From Trigonopsis variabilis (lineage: Eukaryota; Ascomycota; Trigonopsidomycetes; Trigonopsidales; Trigonopsidaceae), in the NCBI GenBank assembly GCA_003707065.3, contig PPXM03000008.1, positions 1 to 64,000 of the forward strand: DNA of 64,000 nucleotides. The letters run 5' to 3'. The notes under the pieces are model-generated. The model worked only from the letters and a program-made list of their open reading frames with translations. It had not been told where the DNA came from and searched no databases. Below are positions 1-10,094 of the stretch, piece by piece; position 1 is the first letter of the stretch, and every line of letters begins with the position of its first letter. Made by a program: the position numbers and the translations under genes.

Positions 1-139
1 TCTGCCGAGGGCCTCACCGAGATGCAGCAGATGCAACCAGATGGGGTATACAATGGCATCACGCTTATGTCCTCGTCGACATCAACAGCTTGTAGAAGAG
101 GTTGTCCAGGGCCAGGCAGAGTTGCCTCGCGAGCGGTAA
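1..139 (+). CDS. 3' end of an unidentified gene (partial)
   Basis: The first bases read as an open frame (residues ...SAEGLTEMQQMQPDG). A GT..AG gap at 46-88 (43 nt, the usual intron size here) then joins in phase to LVEEVVQGQAELPRER and a TAA at 137-139. Exons would be 1-45 and 89-139. The result is a short, polar, probably helical C-terminus that I do not recognise. Support is only splice-site shape, phase and absence of stops, so this is a weak call; the gene body lies outside the window. Confidence 0.3.
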   Translation, partial: LPRASPRCSRCNQMGYTMASRLCPRRHQQLVEEVVQGQAELPRER

Positions 140-1081
140 TGTCCATATAGCGTCACTGAAGAAGATGGATTTTGATTCAGATATTGAACGTATGTGCCTT
201 TCTTGGCCACGATATTCATCATGTAGCGACAATTCTATTTCGAATCCACTTTTGTTCTTCATCGTTCTGTATAGAATAGTGAGATACAAAACTTTGCAAA
301 CCACTATATAGGGCTTTCGAGAGTTCGATAGGAGCGCGAGCCTCCTGCTTCGCTTTGTTTGCACGAAGAGAGGTAGCTTCTTGTTTGACTAAGGCCCGAT
401 TGAGAGCGCTTCAAGCTATAAAGAATCCAAGTTATAGGTCCTACAGATTGAGTCGAAAATAGTATTCTGCTATACCTCTCGCTACAAGAGTGTCCAAACC
501 CGTCCAAGTAACGCTGCACGGACCCGTCCACCTAGGCGTTGCCGCACTGTCGTCCACCGTTACACGCTCCCTACTGACGCCTTCGCAAAGACGTCAAGTA
601 TTTGGAGAAGTGGAGCAATATTCCACAGGATACTTTACACGGAGCAAAGCAAAAAGTAAAAAGCGACTCTGAACAAAATGGTGATGTCCTTCAATAATAA
701 GACTCTGCGGAACTGCCAAATTTCCTGGGTTCTGTCTTTGCTTTAATTCCTAGAGATGCTCTCGTTTTTCGAGTTTCGTGTTCTATTTACATATCGCTAC
801 TTAATTGATTGATCGCTTTGCTTTCTAGGGATTCCATAGCTTTTCTCATACATCTGCTGCTACATTCACGCACGATTAGTTGTAGTGCGTCATTTAACCT
901 CACACTTTCTTCAGGTTTCCATCCCTTAGATAGCCATCCACCGTAATTCCATCGCTTTCCATAGCTGCAAATTCTCGGTAATATGAAAATATCCAACCAA
1001 AAGTTTATAATACATTGAACACCAGTGAAAGGATTGCTCCCTCCATAAGTAAAGGCAGAATTTGATCTCATGACCAGTCAA
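140..1081. other. intergenic, nothing recognised
   Basis: This stretch lies between the convergent ends of the partial gene and the GT31-like gene. It has only short open frames with no family resemblance. One at 490-672 (+) ends in a basic tail but has no homology I can name. Confidence 0.5.
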
Positions 1082-2704
1082 TTAAAATAACGTGGGAGGA
1101 TTGACTCGATCTTTCTCGCTATCGGGAACAGCAGGGTCATAATACCAACCTTCGAGATAGTTATTGGGGTTAAAGAAATGAGGTTTGTAGTTATCGCAAA
1201 CGAAGTTCTTTCGCATGTCATGGATCCTATCCACCATCCATCCACTTCGTACAGGCACCGTTTCTGTCTCTTTGTTATTTTGTTTCCGACCAATCGAAAC
1301 ATGAGGCATTAGGAGACACATGTGCACATCGAGAAAGAGATATTCCGTGACCATGTATTGCAAACAGTTCTCATTTTCGATGCAATATTGTCGACAGGAA
1401 TCAAGATTGTCTTCAGGGACTTCAAAATGGCTACAGTCAGTACATGCAAAGCTGTCGTATTCGGGTGACATATTCATCCAATGCACTCTTTCTTCACGAT
1501 CAAGGTATGGTTGATGATAATACATATAGACATCCAAGTAAGTAATCGGCTGTTTAGCAGGTAGATGCGGTCTGAGAGCACTTTCGAACTTTGTCAACCG
1601 ATAAATTGCTTGTGAATCCACATGATGAAAACTGGAAATTGCTCGACACCATTTCCATGGACTTATGCGGACAAATTCGGGAGGATGGCGTTGAAGACGA
1701 TGCTCAAAGTATGGGTAACCTTCCGGGCGAGATTCTGTTCCTTTATACTCATTGACATGGACTGAGCCGTCGAATAAGCGCTCGATGACTTTGCCAGTAA
1801 CAGAATCGCCATTAATGTCATACGGAAGTTCTTCTTCATGAATAATAGGCCAACGATCTTTTTCATCAACAAAGATTCGTTTCATCAAGTGATGAGAGAG
1901 AAGGAACCCGGCTCCTCCATGAGCAAAATAGCCCCACGTTTTACCTAAATATAAGTCATCCTCTGGATTCAAAGTATCCAGCCATGTGAATACATCGGTC
2001 CAAAACCAGAACGTATCGTCATCTATCACGGCATACCATTTATTATCGGAGTGTGATCGGAAGGCCTCAGCCATCGGATACATAAACTTATATTTATCGA
2101 TGGCCCACATTTTCTGTCCCTGATCAATTAAGCTCCCTCTTAATCCCGAATGCGCCGAATGGAAGCTCTCTAATTCTCTAACAGAATCGAAATCTTCGGT
2201 ATCCCAGAGTCTTTTGCTCACCAACCTCATAGCTGACCGAATAGGAAGCCCAAACATTTCATCTTCGACGTCAGAAAAAAGCATGATATTATGCAATAAC
2301 GGAAAATCAGTTTGAAAATGAATAGGCACACGATTCCACGCGACGGATTCTCCGGTCCGCAGCACTAATAACAACTCATCGCTCTGCGGAATTTTTCCTC
2401 CCAAGACTTTTGTACGTTCCAGATCCACGTCTGAATGGCCAAAGGAGTTTGTCAATGACTCAGAGTCCGTCGAGCTTTGTCCACCTTCTTTGTTAGGATT
2501 CGTCTCTTCACCCGCGACGCTGCCCATTTGCTCGTGATGTATTTTCATATCGGCCTGGATGACTTCTCGGGAATTATCAACCGTTTTATCTGCCGTAGGA
2601 TCATAGATATGGCCGACATCTCCAATCGATCTGTTACTAGACCACGTGAAGATGACTATCAAGATTATAAAGACTGAGAGCAAGATTCGATTACGGAAGA
2701 ACAT
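1082..2704 (-). CDS. type II membrane glycosyltransferase, GT31/fringe-like
   Basis: A 540-residue single-exon protein. A short cytosolic tail is followed by one membrane anchor at about residues 7-24 (LLSVFIILIVIFTW), then an acidic, low-complexity stem to about 105. The catalytic region carries the DxD-type metal and nucleotide-sugar motif (YAVIDDDTFWFW, about 224-235) and the glycine-rich segment GGAGFLLS that is typical of fringe-like GT31 enzymes. The last third has a cysteine-rich segment (CTDC, DSCRQYC, ENENC, about 420-455) resembling a PAN/Apple fold, an arrangement seen in fungal family-31-like proteins. By family, it should transfer a sugar in the Golgi lumen; donor and acceptor cannot be told from sequence. 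It is transcribed away from the long gap before the amine oxidase. Confidence 0.8.
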   Translation of the reverse strand: MFFRNRILLSVFIILIVIFTWSSNRSIGDVGHIYDPTADKTVDNSREVIQADMKIHHEQMGSVAGEETNPNKEGGQSSTDSESLTNSFGHSDVDLERTKVLGGKIPQSDELLLVLRTGESVAWNRVPIHFQTDFPLLHNIMLFSDVEDEMFGLPIRSAMRLVSKRLWDTEDFDSVRELESFHSAHSGLRGSLIDQGQKMWAIDKYKFMYPMAEAFRSHSDNKWYAVIDDDTFWFWTDVFTWLDTLNPEDDLYLGKTWGYFAHGGAGFLLSHHLMKRIFVDEKDRWPIIHEEELPYDINGDSVTGKVIERLFDGSVHVNEYKGTESRPEGYPYFEHRLQRHPPEFVRISPWKWCRAISSFHHVDSQAIYRLTKFESALRPHLPAKQPITYLDVYMYYHQPYLDREERVHWMNMSPEYDSFACTDCSHFEVPEDNLDSCRQYCIENENCLQYMVTEYLFLDVHMCLLMPHVSIGRKQNNKETETVPVRSGWMVDRIHDMRKNFVCDNYKPHFFNPNNYLEGWYYDPAVPDSEKDRVNPPTLF

Positions 2705-5118
2705 TCTTGAAGCCGTAATCTAGAGGAATTCCAAGCTCCCAGCCAATCCGAACAGGGATGCAAGAATGAGAAAGCAGTAAGTCTGCTGGGCGTATGCTCA
2801 GGTTCGACTGTGTAAATTTCCGGCGTCGCACAATATGAGCACTTTTCTAACAGACACCTGATTGATCTCATCACATTTCGCTATAAGAGGATCCTACTAT
2901 CTAATCTATATAAAGTTACATGTTTTATAGCGTGATTATACCACGCCTTGGATACAATTTAAAAATAAAAAGCCTTCTCTTCGGGTTATCTGTCGTTATA
3001 CAGTCTTTTTACACCCACAGGGAAATGTCTAAAGTGTCTTGGGCGATCTTATGTAAGCACCGCGCGAAACGGTCGTCTTGTTTTTGTGGCAGTGAAGGCG
3101 TATGCAAAGTCTAGAATGGCTAGATCTGAGCGACGACGTGCTCTCCAAAATGATCGAGTGTGCAGGATGCTCGGTATCCGTGCTTCCGATGTCGCCACCG
3201 TGCACTATGAGAAGGTTGTAAACAGAATTGAGAAATAGTTTCATCTTTAACTCTTCACTGTTCAGGAATTTTTCTAGACGACCGGGCGCCAAGAATTCGA
3301 AACTTTATCCTAATATGTCATTTGCTTTAGGAGCCGTTACGAGCATTAAAAGGGACATTGTTGTGTGATACAGCTTGCCTTTTGATATCGAAGCTTTTAT
3401 TCGAGGTAGCGTGACTCAAATGTTCGCCAAAATCATTCATTGCAACCAATCCTGTTTGATTGATTAGGCTCAAGCCAGTTCTTTACGCTTGGTTTTTTAT
3501 GCTGTCACGAATGATAATTGTGTCCAGATAGTTCTTCCCCTTTTTGTCACTAGCAGCATAACTCTTCTTCATCGTCATAGGAACGTGAACTCTGAGTATA
3601 TGATGACAAAAAAATAACAAAAATAACTTCCCATAGATGTCTTAAACAAACTTGGCCGCTCCAAACTCGAGCAGGAAATTCAGAGCAGAGCCAGGTGGTT
3701 GTTTCTTCGAAGAGTTAATACCAGACCTCACCTACACTTGACTAGTCCTACATCATTTTGGCCGCAATGTAGAGAGCCAATCGCTCTTCTCTTTGAGTTT
3801 GCTTCTGATCTGGCTTGAAGGCCAGAACAATGCAGGTTGGGAAAAAAAAATTCAAGAATCTAATTAGAGGTCAGATTCTTAATAGCTACTTTCCCTGTGC
3901 ATGCCGTAGAAAGTTTAGGTTATAAGTGGTAATAGTCCCTCGATCGGCTTTGACTGAAGCAGTTTTGTCCAAAGAAAGCGAATTGGGTCGTAAGATGTCA
4001 ACCGGCCTTAGGTAGCCGCGCGTTGGCTATATTTATAGCATTCTGTCTTACCCGAGTTTGATTCCGATTCCGAATATGGTTGAAACGTCGGAAGACTGAT
4101 ATAGCGCTATTGGCTGGAGACTTGGACGCTTCAAAGGCTAGACCCCAGCGCAGAGTCATACAGCGCCCGCAGTTGAGCGTCCTAATTAAAATGAATGAAA
4201 GATCTGGAAGAGCCTAATCTTCAACATTTCATCCTTCAAACTTAGAGCGATGGTATTCTGGGCATAGCTATTCTGAGTAAATACTTATACTCGGCATACT
4301 CTATTTCCTATCCTGTGTTCAATCACCCATACGAACTATCCGAGAGATAGATAAAGATCCTTGCACTTGGCAATTGGCTCGTAACTACATCACATGAAAG
4401 TGCTAACCGTCTCGCTAATACTTAGAAATGACCCTTAACAGCTACCCCCTCTAGACATCGACCGTGTTAAAGTGTCTGTCTACCTTATTTTATCTAAGGC
4501 CCCCACGTAATTTATCATATTCAGAGATCTATAAATAAAGCGTCATAACTTAATAACTGGGGTCTCAAGAGAACGATAGTAATTGCAAGGTTCGTCGTGT
4601 TTGGGTCAACATACACTCAAGAAGAGAACACAAATCTAGCGGCCATGCTCTTTCTTCTCCGTTTTTCGATTGCATCGATGAGACGTTTTTTCGCTCATCT
4701 TGGCTTTTTCGGTTCTCTCATTTATCATAATAGAGTTGATACGCTAGCTAACGAACGATTCACCTTAGTCTTTAGCAGCAAATCACACATACTAAATCAT
4801 GAAGATTTTGTGAACCTCAGATCCTCGCTCAAGTTAGAAGTGATGTGCTCTACGATAGCAAAAGGCTGGCTATCTGATCAGGCGATAAGAATGCTTAGCG
4901 TTACAACGATCTCGGTCTTCCCTTCCTTATCATCCCAATAAGGTCACTCAGGAGGACATTCGGGGCCGAAGTGTTAGAAATGGCTCTTTTCCGTAATGCT
5001 CGCCCTTTCTTTCCTTGTCAGAGCTAGAGAGTGACGGGGGAAGTTTTTCGGGACCGAATATCGTCAGTACTGTCTGGGCGTATATTAGTACTACCTGCAC
5101 AGGTTCAATTATCCGATA
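2705..5118. other. 2.4-kb divergent intergenic region
   Basis: This is the longest gene-free stretch of the window, separating the GT31-like gene (-) from the RidA-amine oxidase gene (+). It must hold both promoters. I see only short frames without family resemblance, several A/T runs, and a small inverted repeat near 3854-3880 (arms AAGAATCT/AGATTCTT). No tRNA or repeat element was recognised. Confidence 0.5.
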
Positions 5119-6939
5119 ATGAAAGCTGCCGAAATTATTGATCCCCTTGGTGTTAGCCCTTCTCCTGTGTACGCCCATACAGCAGCAGTCTCTCCAGGCG
5201 CTAAGCTGGTCTTCACTGCTGGCCAGGTTGGGGTCCGTCCCGACGGAACAGTCAGTGCATCCTATGCTGAACAGGTTGATACTGCTTTTGACAATCTTAA
5301 GCTTGCATTGAGTGCTGCAGGGGCAAGTCCGCAGAATGTTGTTAGTTTAACGTACTATATCGTCAACTATGATCCTACTCCTTCCGCTCCTAAGCCTCAT
5401 TTGACAGCCCTTCGTCGTTTTCTAGGGTCATATAGGTGCACAACTACCCTGGTTCCCGTTCCTTGCCTTGCAAGGGCGGACTTCTTATTTGAAGTTCAAG
5501 CCGTTGCCGCTGTTCCCTCACCAGCCCCCAGTGCTAGCCCGTCTGGCCTTATTTACGATGTTATTATCGTCGGCGCCGGACTCAGTGGTCTTAGCGCCGC
5601 CAGAGAGTTGTCTAAGCAAGGCTATTCTGTACTCGTTCTGGAGGCTCGTGACAGAGTAGGAGGTAAGACATGGTCCGTCCCCTTGGCTTCTGGAAAAGGC
5701 AAGGTTGAACTTGGTGCTGCGTGGATCAATGATAAACTTCAGCCCAATATGTACGCATTGGCTCAGGAGTTTGGCCTTGAAACCATTTTACAAAATACTG
5801 ATGGAAACCTTGCAGTATGGGATGGTCTGAAGTCAGAAGCGACTCCTTATGGAACTTCCTTATCATTGAGTCAATTCTCCAAGGCCGAGCTTGACGATAT
5901 GAATCGCATAAGGGACCTTGTCCAGAAGCACTGTCTAGAAGTCGATATTAGGTCTCTGAGCACTCATTATGATCTTGATAAAATCTCTTTTGAAGATTAC
6001 GTCCTTCAGCAAGGCGCACTCGCTTCCAGCATTAAGACAATCAGGATTTGGCTAAGAGCTATGCTTGGGCTTGAAGCCAAAGAGGTCTCTGCGCTCTTCT
6101 TTCTTGATTATTGTCATTCAGGTACCAGTCTTCTCAATATGCGAAGTGATCGAGCAGATGGAGCTCAATACCTTCGTATTAGACAAGGAACTCAATCCTT
6201 TTCGAAAGGCATTGCCGCAAGTCTGCCCAGCGGCTCGGTCTTACTTAACCATCCCGTCAAGTCTATCGATCAGACAGGTTCTAACGTTCGCGTGACTACT
6301 ACAAGCAGTGAAACCTTTACCGCTCGTCGAGTTGTCGTGAGCATTCCTACGATTTTATACAGGGATATCACTTTCTCCCCTGGTCTGAGCGCTGACAAAA
6401 CAGCCTATACTTCAAGTGTCATAAATGGTTATTACACCAAGATCATTGCTGTTTATGACAAGCCATGGTGGCGTGATTCAGGCTACTGTGGCTTGGCCCA
6501 GAGTTATGATGAGTCTGACTGTGCAGCGGTCCTCCGTGATACAAGTTCAGATAAAGATGGCCAGTTCTCAATCACTTGTTTTATCACTGGTCAACCGGGA
6601 CGAGATTGGTCCAAATTACCTGCGCATGAGCGCCGGGCAATGGCTCTCCGTCAAATTGGCAAAACATTTAAAGACTTGGAGAAGGCTCTCCAGCCTGTCG
6701 AGGTGTTTGAACAAGAATGGATCAAAGAGCAATACTCTAAGGGAGCACCAAACCCTGTTCCTCCGGTTGGCATGATGGCTCGCTTCGGCCATTCTCTCCG
6801 CAAACCAGAAGGTAAGGTCTTTTTCTGTGGAACAGAGACCTCGTACGAATGGAAGGGTTACATGGAGGGCGCTGTTCTCTCTGGAAAGCGTGCTGGAAAA
6901 GAGACAGCAGAATCACTGACAAGGATCGCAAAGTTATAG
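5119..6939 (+). CDS. RidA domain fused to flavin monoamine oxidase, with C-terminal AKL peroxisomal signal
   Basis: 606 residues, no intron. Residues about 1-133 form a YjgF/YER057c/RidA fold (GAKLVFTAGQVGVRPDG, AFDNLKLALSAAG, FLFEVQAVAAV). After a Pro/Ser/Ala linker (about 134-144) comes a flavin amine oxidase: dinucleotide motif VGAGLSGLSAAREL, then ARDRVGGKTW, ELGAAWIND, and the C-terminal FAD-binding block (FFCGTETSYEWKGYMEGAV). The oxidase would convert an amine to an imine plus H2O2; RidA proteins hydrolyse reactive imines or enamines, so the fusion makes chemical sense. The protein ends in AKL, a canonical PTS1, which places it in peroxisomes (inference). Where RidA enzymes carry the active-site Arg, this protein reads RCTTTLVPV, so the N-terminal domain may be non-catalytic. 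The amine substrate is unknown. Confidence 0.88.
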   Translation: MKAAEIIDPLGVSPSPVYAHTAAVSPGAKLVFTAGQVGVRPDGTVSASYAEQVDTAFDNLKLALSAAGASPQNVVSLTYYIVNYDPTPSAPKPHLTALRRFLGSYRCTTTLVPVPCLARADFLFEVQAVAAVPSPAPSASPSGLIYDVIIVGAGLSGLSAARELSKQGYSVLVLEARDRVGGKTWSVPLASGKGKVELGAAWINDKLQPNMYALAQEFGLETILQNTDGNLAVWDGLKSEATPYGTSLSLSQFSKAELDDMNRIRDLVQKHCLEVDIRSLSTHYDLDKISFEDYVLQQGALASSIKTIRIWLRAMLGLEAKEVSALFFLDYCHSGTSLLNMRSDRADGAQYLRIRQGTQSFSKGIAASLPSGSVLLNHPVKSIDQTGSNVRVTTTSSETFTARRVVVSIPTILYRDITFSPGLSADKTAYTSSVINGYYTKIIAVYDKPWWRDSGYCGLAQSYDESDCAAVLRDTSSDKDGQFSITCFITGQPGRDWSKLPAHERRAMALRQIGKTFKDLEKALQPVEVFEQEWIKEQYSKGAPNPVPPVGMMARFGHSLRKPEGKVFFCGTETSYEWKGYMEGAVLSGKRAGKETAESLTRIAKL

Positions 6940-7426
6940 AGCTTGAAGAAAGCGTTGACGATAGGAGGAACTATCTATTGTTTAGGGGTTCTTGTGTAGG
7001 TGATGTTACAATAGAAGATGTCGATAAACTCATTCTGCTGCGGAGAGACAATTCATAGAAGGTTACTCGTATTCCATCTCCTGCGAAGTATAGGAGTAAC
7101 ACTACATACATAAGTCATTCGAACTCCCTCATAAGCACTCTGCAAACTGCTAGAACTGTTTTATCTTCTAATAGTTTAATATTGATCCATGATCTCCTGC
7201 GCCAATCAGGGCTCACAGATGTTGTAGTTTATACATAGCCTCACTCTTGTTTAGAGAGCGCTACACTGGCCATTCCCAGGATTCGAGGTGACGGTAACGG
7301 TTGTCTATCGTTTTTCTTTGGGTCTTGCCCACATGGGTAACTTGAGGGTAAGCAGGAAGTATTCACGTGACCACAGTCACTGATGACAAGAGGGGACGCT
7401 GAATCTTGCCCATCGTCACTTGAATC
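6940..7426. other. intergenic upstream of eS21
   Basis: 3' flank of the amine oxidase and promoter of the eS21 gene. Apart from the E-box/HomolD-like pair at 7364-7380, listed separately, nothing else is recognised. Confidence 0.5.
7364..7380 (+). promoter_or_regulatory. CACGTGAC plus CAGTCAC (HomolD-like) promoter pair of eS21
   Basis: CACGTGAC lies at 7364-7371 and CAGTCAC at 7374-7380, 46 nt before the eS21 ATG. CAGTCACA is the HomolD box, known from Schizosaccharomyces ribosomal protein promoters, where it replaces TATA; here seven of its eight bases match. The same two elements, inverted, precede the eL39 gene at 45301-45319. Function is inferred from that repeat use and from the literature on HomolD. 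Confidence 0.55.
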
Positions 7427-7726
7427 ATGGAGAACGATAAGGGAGTCCTCGTCGAGCTTTACGTGCCTCGCAAATGTTCCGCCACCAACCGAATCATCCG
7501 AGCTGATGATCATGCTTCTGTCCAAATCAATGTTGCTGACGTCGACGAGAATGGCCGGGCAGTTGGCACTTCCCAAGCCTTCGCCCTTTCTGGATATGTT
7601 CGAGCCCGAGGTGAAGCTGATGACTCTTTCAATCGATTAGCTCAGGAGGCTGGTCTTCTCAAGAAGTGAGTATAATTCGGAAGAATGCAGTGCTAACGTT
7701 CTAGTGTCTGGTCTGCAACCCGATAA
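7427..7726 (+). CDS. RPS21: small ribosomal subunit protein eS21
   Basis: 86 residues from two exons, 7427-7665 and 7705-7726. The N-terminus [17 protein letters not shown] and the block [19 protein letters not shown] match eS21 of other fungi almost residue for residue, and the length fits (yeast 87). Without splicing the frame would stop at LLKK. Removing the 39-nt intron (donor GTGAGT, branch TGCTAAC, acceptor TAG) restores the conserved end LLKNVWSATR, so the last coding exon is only 22 nt. The protein sits in the 40S subunit and aids late 18S rRNA maturation (family knowledge). The promoter carries the E-box/HomolD pair shared with eL39. Confidence 0.95.
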
Positions 7727-8344
7727 ATGTACCATCATCATGTGTTTAGTTAAAATGTTTGGATGATATCAAACGTAGATGGGTTTCCACTATTGACCGT
7801 TTCGTGAATGGCTAACTCCTTTGGCTGTCCGAGTTTTGAACGCTTGTGGAGATGTCTCCCCAAGGATAACCGGATCGCCTAGAATGATTGGCTTTTGAAG
7901 ACTTGGCTAGTGAGGAGTGCTATCTAGGACAGATACGAGTCATACATTCTTGAATCATGTAGGCCATTACCGACAACGTGACTGGTGACAGGGTCTTGAA
8001 CGATTGTGGGAATTTGCTAAGTCGACCAGATATGGGACTGAATAAAGTAGACGCTGAATATAATCTGAGATAAGCAATAGAGATTAAAGCAAGAAATCGG
8101 ACCAAGACCGAGGATTCGAACTAAACCGCTACGCGAGTTCTTTATACTGATTAATTGCCAGAAATAATCAATGCTCCATCACCGACGTATACTCTCACAC
8201 CCAATCCTCCCTTTATTATTTGAAAATAGTGTATCATAAAGTATTGCAGTCTATCATCTTCGAAGACTGGGCTCATTATCTCCCGCTGGTCGTTCACGTG
8301 ATAGGAGACCCATTTGTTACTCCTTGCCTTCCTCCGTACCCGGC
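7727..8344. other. intergenic before ENT3
   Basis: 3' flank of eS21 and promoter of ENT3, including one CACGTG at about 8296-8301, some 45 nt before the ENT3 ATG. No RNA gene was recognised: the TTCGAA-like spot near 8114 does not fold as a tRNA. Confidence 0.5.
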
Positions 8345-9952
8345 ATGCCGTCCAACATAGACCAGCTGAAAAATTCGATTCAGAACCTCACTTTATATGA
8401 GGTGAAACATTATGTTCGAAAGGCTCAGAATGGTATGTCCTCCCGATTCCTATCTGACTGTTAGCTCTTATGAACTACTCGGAGATAGAGGCCAAGGTAA
8501 GGAGTTTGTCGTTTTAAATCATCTTGCCTAACTCTAGGTCCGTGAAGCTACAAATAATGAACCATGGGGCTGCAGTAGTTCGCTAATGCATGAAATTGCT
8601 ACTTCTACCTTTGATTAGTAAGTTGTTTCTTACCTCTTTCCGGGTGGCTGACTCGAAGTTCCCAATTTAACGAAATCATGGCCCTTATTTATAGGGTATG
8701 TCTTATTTGTTAGTTAGTATCTCTAATGGAATAGCGTTTCACCGAAAAATCTGCAGAAGAATGGCGGCAAATTTATAAGGCCCTTCAACTACTCGAATTT
8801 TTGGTTCTCAACGGTTCTGAGAGGGTTGTGGACGATGCTAGGGCACATCTTAGTCTTCTTCAGATGCTAAAATCTTTTCATTACATTGATTTGACCGGCA
8901 GAGATCAAGGTATAAACATCCGGAATCGAGCTCGCGAATTGTGCGAGCTATTGAATGATGTCGACAGAATCCGTTCGGAAAGAAAGTCTGCGCGGCAACG
9001 AAAAGCGAAGTATAACGGAATCTCTAGTCTTGAAAACCGTGATCTCGCCTACTCATCTCGACGAGCCTCAGGCCGACGGTCTGGATCCAATGCTGCCTAC
9101 GGTGGCTACTCTGGAGGTGTATATGGGGATGGTATCACTTTCGGAGGCGGACCGACTACTACAGAATCATATTCAGAAGATTATGACCGCTATGACGCCC
9201 CATCTAGTTCTGGAGGTCACCGCAGAGGAACTTCTTTTGAGGCCTATAACGAATTTGACGATACTAGCTCAAGCCCGGTAGAGAAAAGGGCGACTGAGGC
9301 CCCTAAAACTACTAGCACAGAAGTTGACCTCTTTTCTTTTGATGACGCCGGTGCAACTGCAGGTTCTTCGACTGCTAAGCCGGCAACGAGTACGACTGTT
9401 CCTGCTGATGATGACGATGAATTTGATGATTTCCAGAGCGCTCCAGTCAGCAGCAACATTCAGCCAACTTCTACGGCCTCGATTACTGCTCTATATAACA
9501 CTCCTCCTATTCAACAGCAGACTCCTCTTTCCCCTCCAGCCTCGACCTTTCCAATGGGGACATTCACCTCCAATCAAACTTCCTTTAATACTTCCAATCT
9601 TCCTATTGGTGGTCTTGCTACACCTCAGACCGCTGCAGGTTTTGGTGCCCCTGCTGCTAGTGCATTTAGTACGCCGCCGACCACCACTGCTCCTTCTGGA
9701 TCTGTTGTGCCGTCGGCGCAAGCAACGACCAGTGCAAATACAAAACCCAAGACGAATGATGCTTTTAGTTCATTGTGGAGCTCAGCGAGCGGTAAGGCGA
9801 AGCCACAGACGACAAAGCCAAATCAAAACCTTGCATCTCTTGCTCAAGAGAGTGCGGTGGCCAATATGTGGGGTCAGCCTACTTCCGAGACCAAGACTGC
9901 CAGTGGCAACAACGCCGCTGCAAGTAATGGCTTGGATGATTTACTCTTGTAA
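8345..9952 (+). CDS. ENT3: epsin ENT3, ENTH-domain clathrin adaptor
   Basis: Five exons: 8345-8432, 8465-8496, 8538-8617, 8659-8695 and 8735-9952 (introns 32-41 nt), giving 484 residues. The ENTH domain fills residues 1 to about 165 and matches yeast Ent3 closely: YEVKHYVRKAQN, KVREATNNEPWG, IYRRFTEK, EEWRQIYKALQLLEFLV, FHYIDLTGRDQGINIRNR. The rest is disordered and rich in Ser, Thr, Gln and Pro. It carries an acidic Phe motif (DDDDEFDDFQ) of the type bound by gamma-ear/GGA adaptors, and ends in LDDLLL, a clathrin-box-like motif. By family, it binds phosphoinositides at the trans-Golgi and endosomes and sorts SNAREs and other cargo into clathrin coats. It converges on the SH3 gene 142 bp downstream. 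Confidence 0.93.
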
Positions 9953-10094
9953 GTTATCGTAGTTAGGTTTAATTTCCGAGACCCGATCCTTTTTAATGTA
10001 CATGATAACGCCGTAGAATATAATGAAACCGCTCGCCCTAGACGACAAGGACCAAAGATCAAAGGGACTAAAAGATAGAAACATTCCATCGCAT

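Noticed and set aside
490-672. 60-residue plus-strand frame with a basic end
   Set aside because: No family resemblance, no supporting splice or promoter signal, and length near what chance gives.
3748-3835. Minus-strand helical-looking tail (KPDQKQTQREERLALYIAAKMM, then stop)
   Set aside because: Looks coding over 25 residues, but no upstream exon, start or known small protein could be fitted; an overlapping frame is open too.
8095-8170. tRNA-like spot with GTTCGAATCC on the minus strand
   Set aside because: T-arm, anticodon arm and acceptor stem do not pair; not a cloverleaf.
9324-9962. 212-residue open frame inside ENT3
   Set aside because: Leu/Arg-rich out-of-frame shadow of the low-complexity ENT3 C-terminal region.
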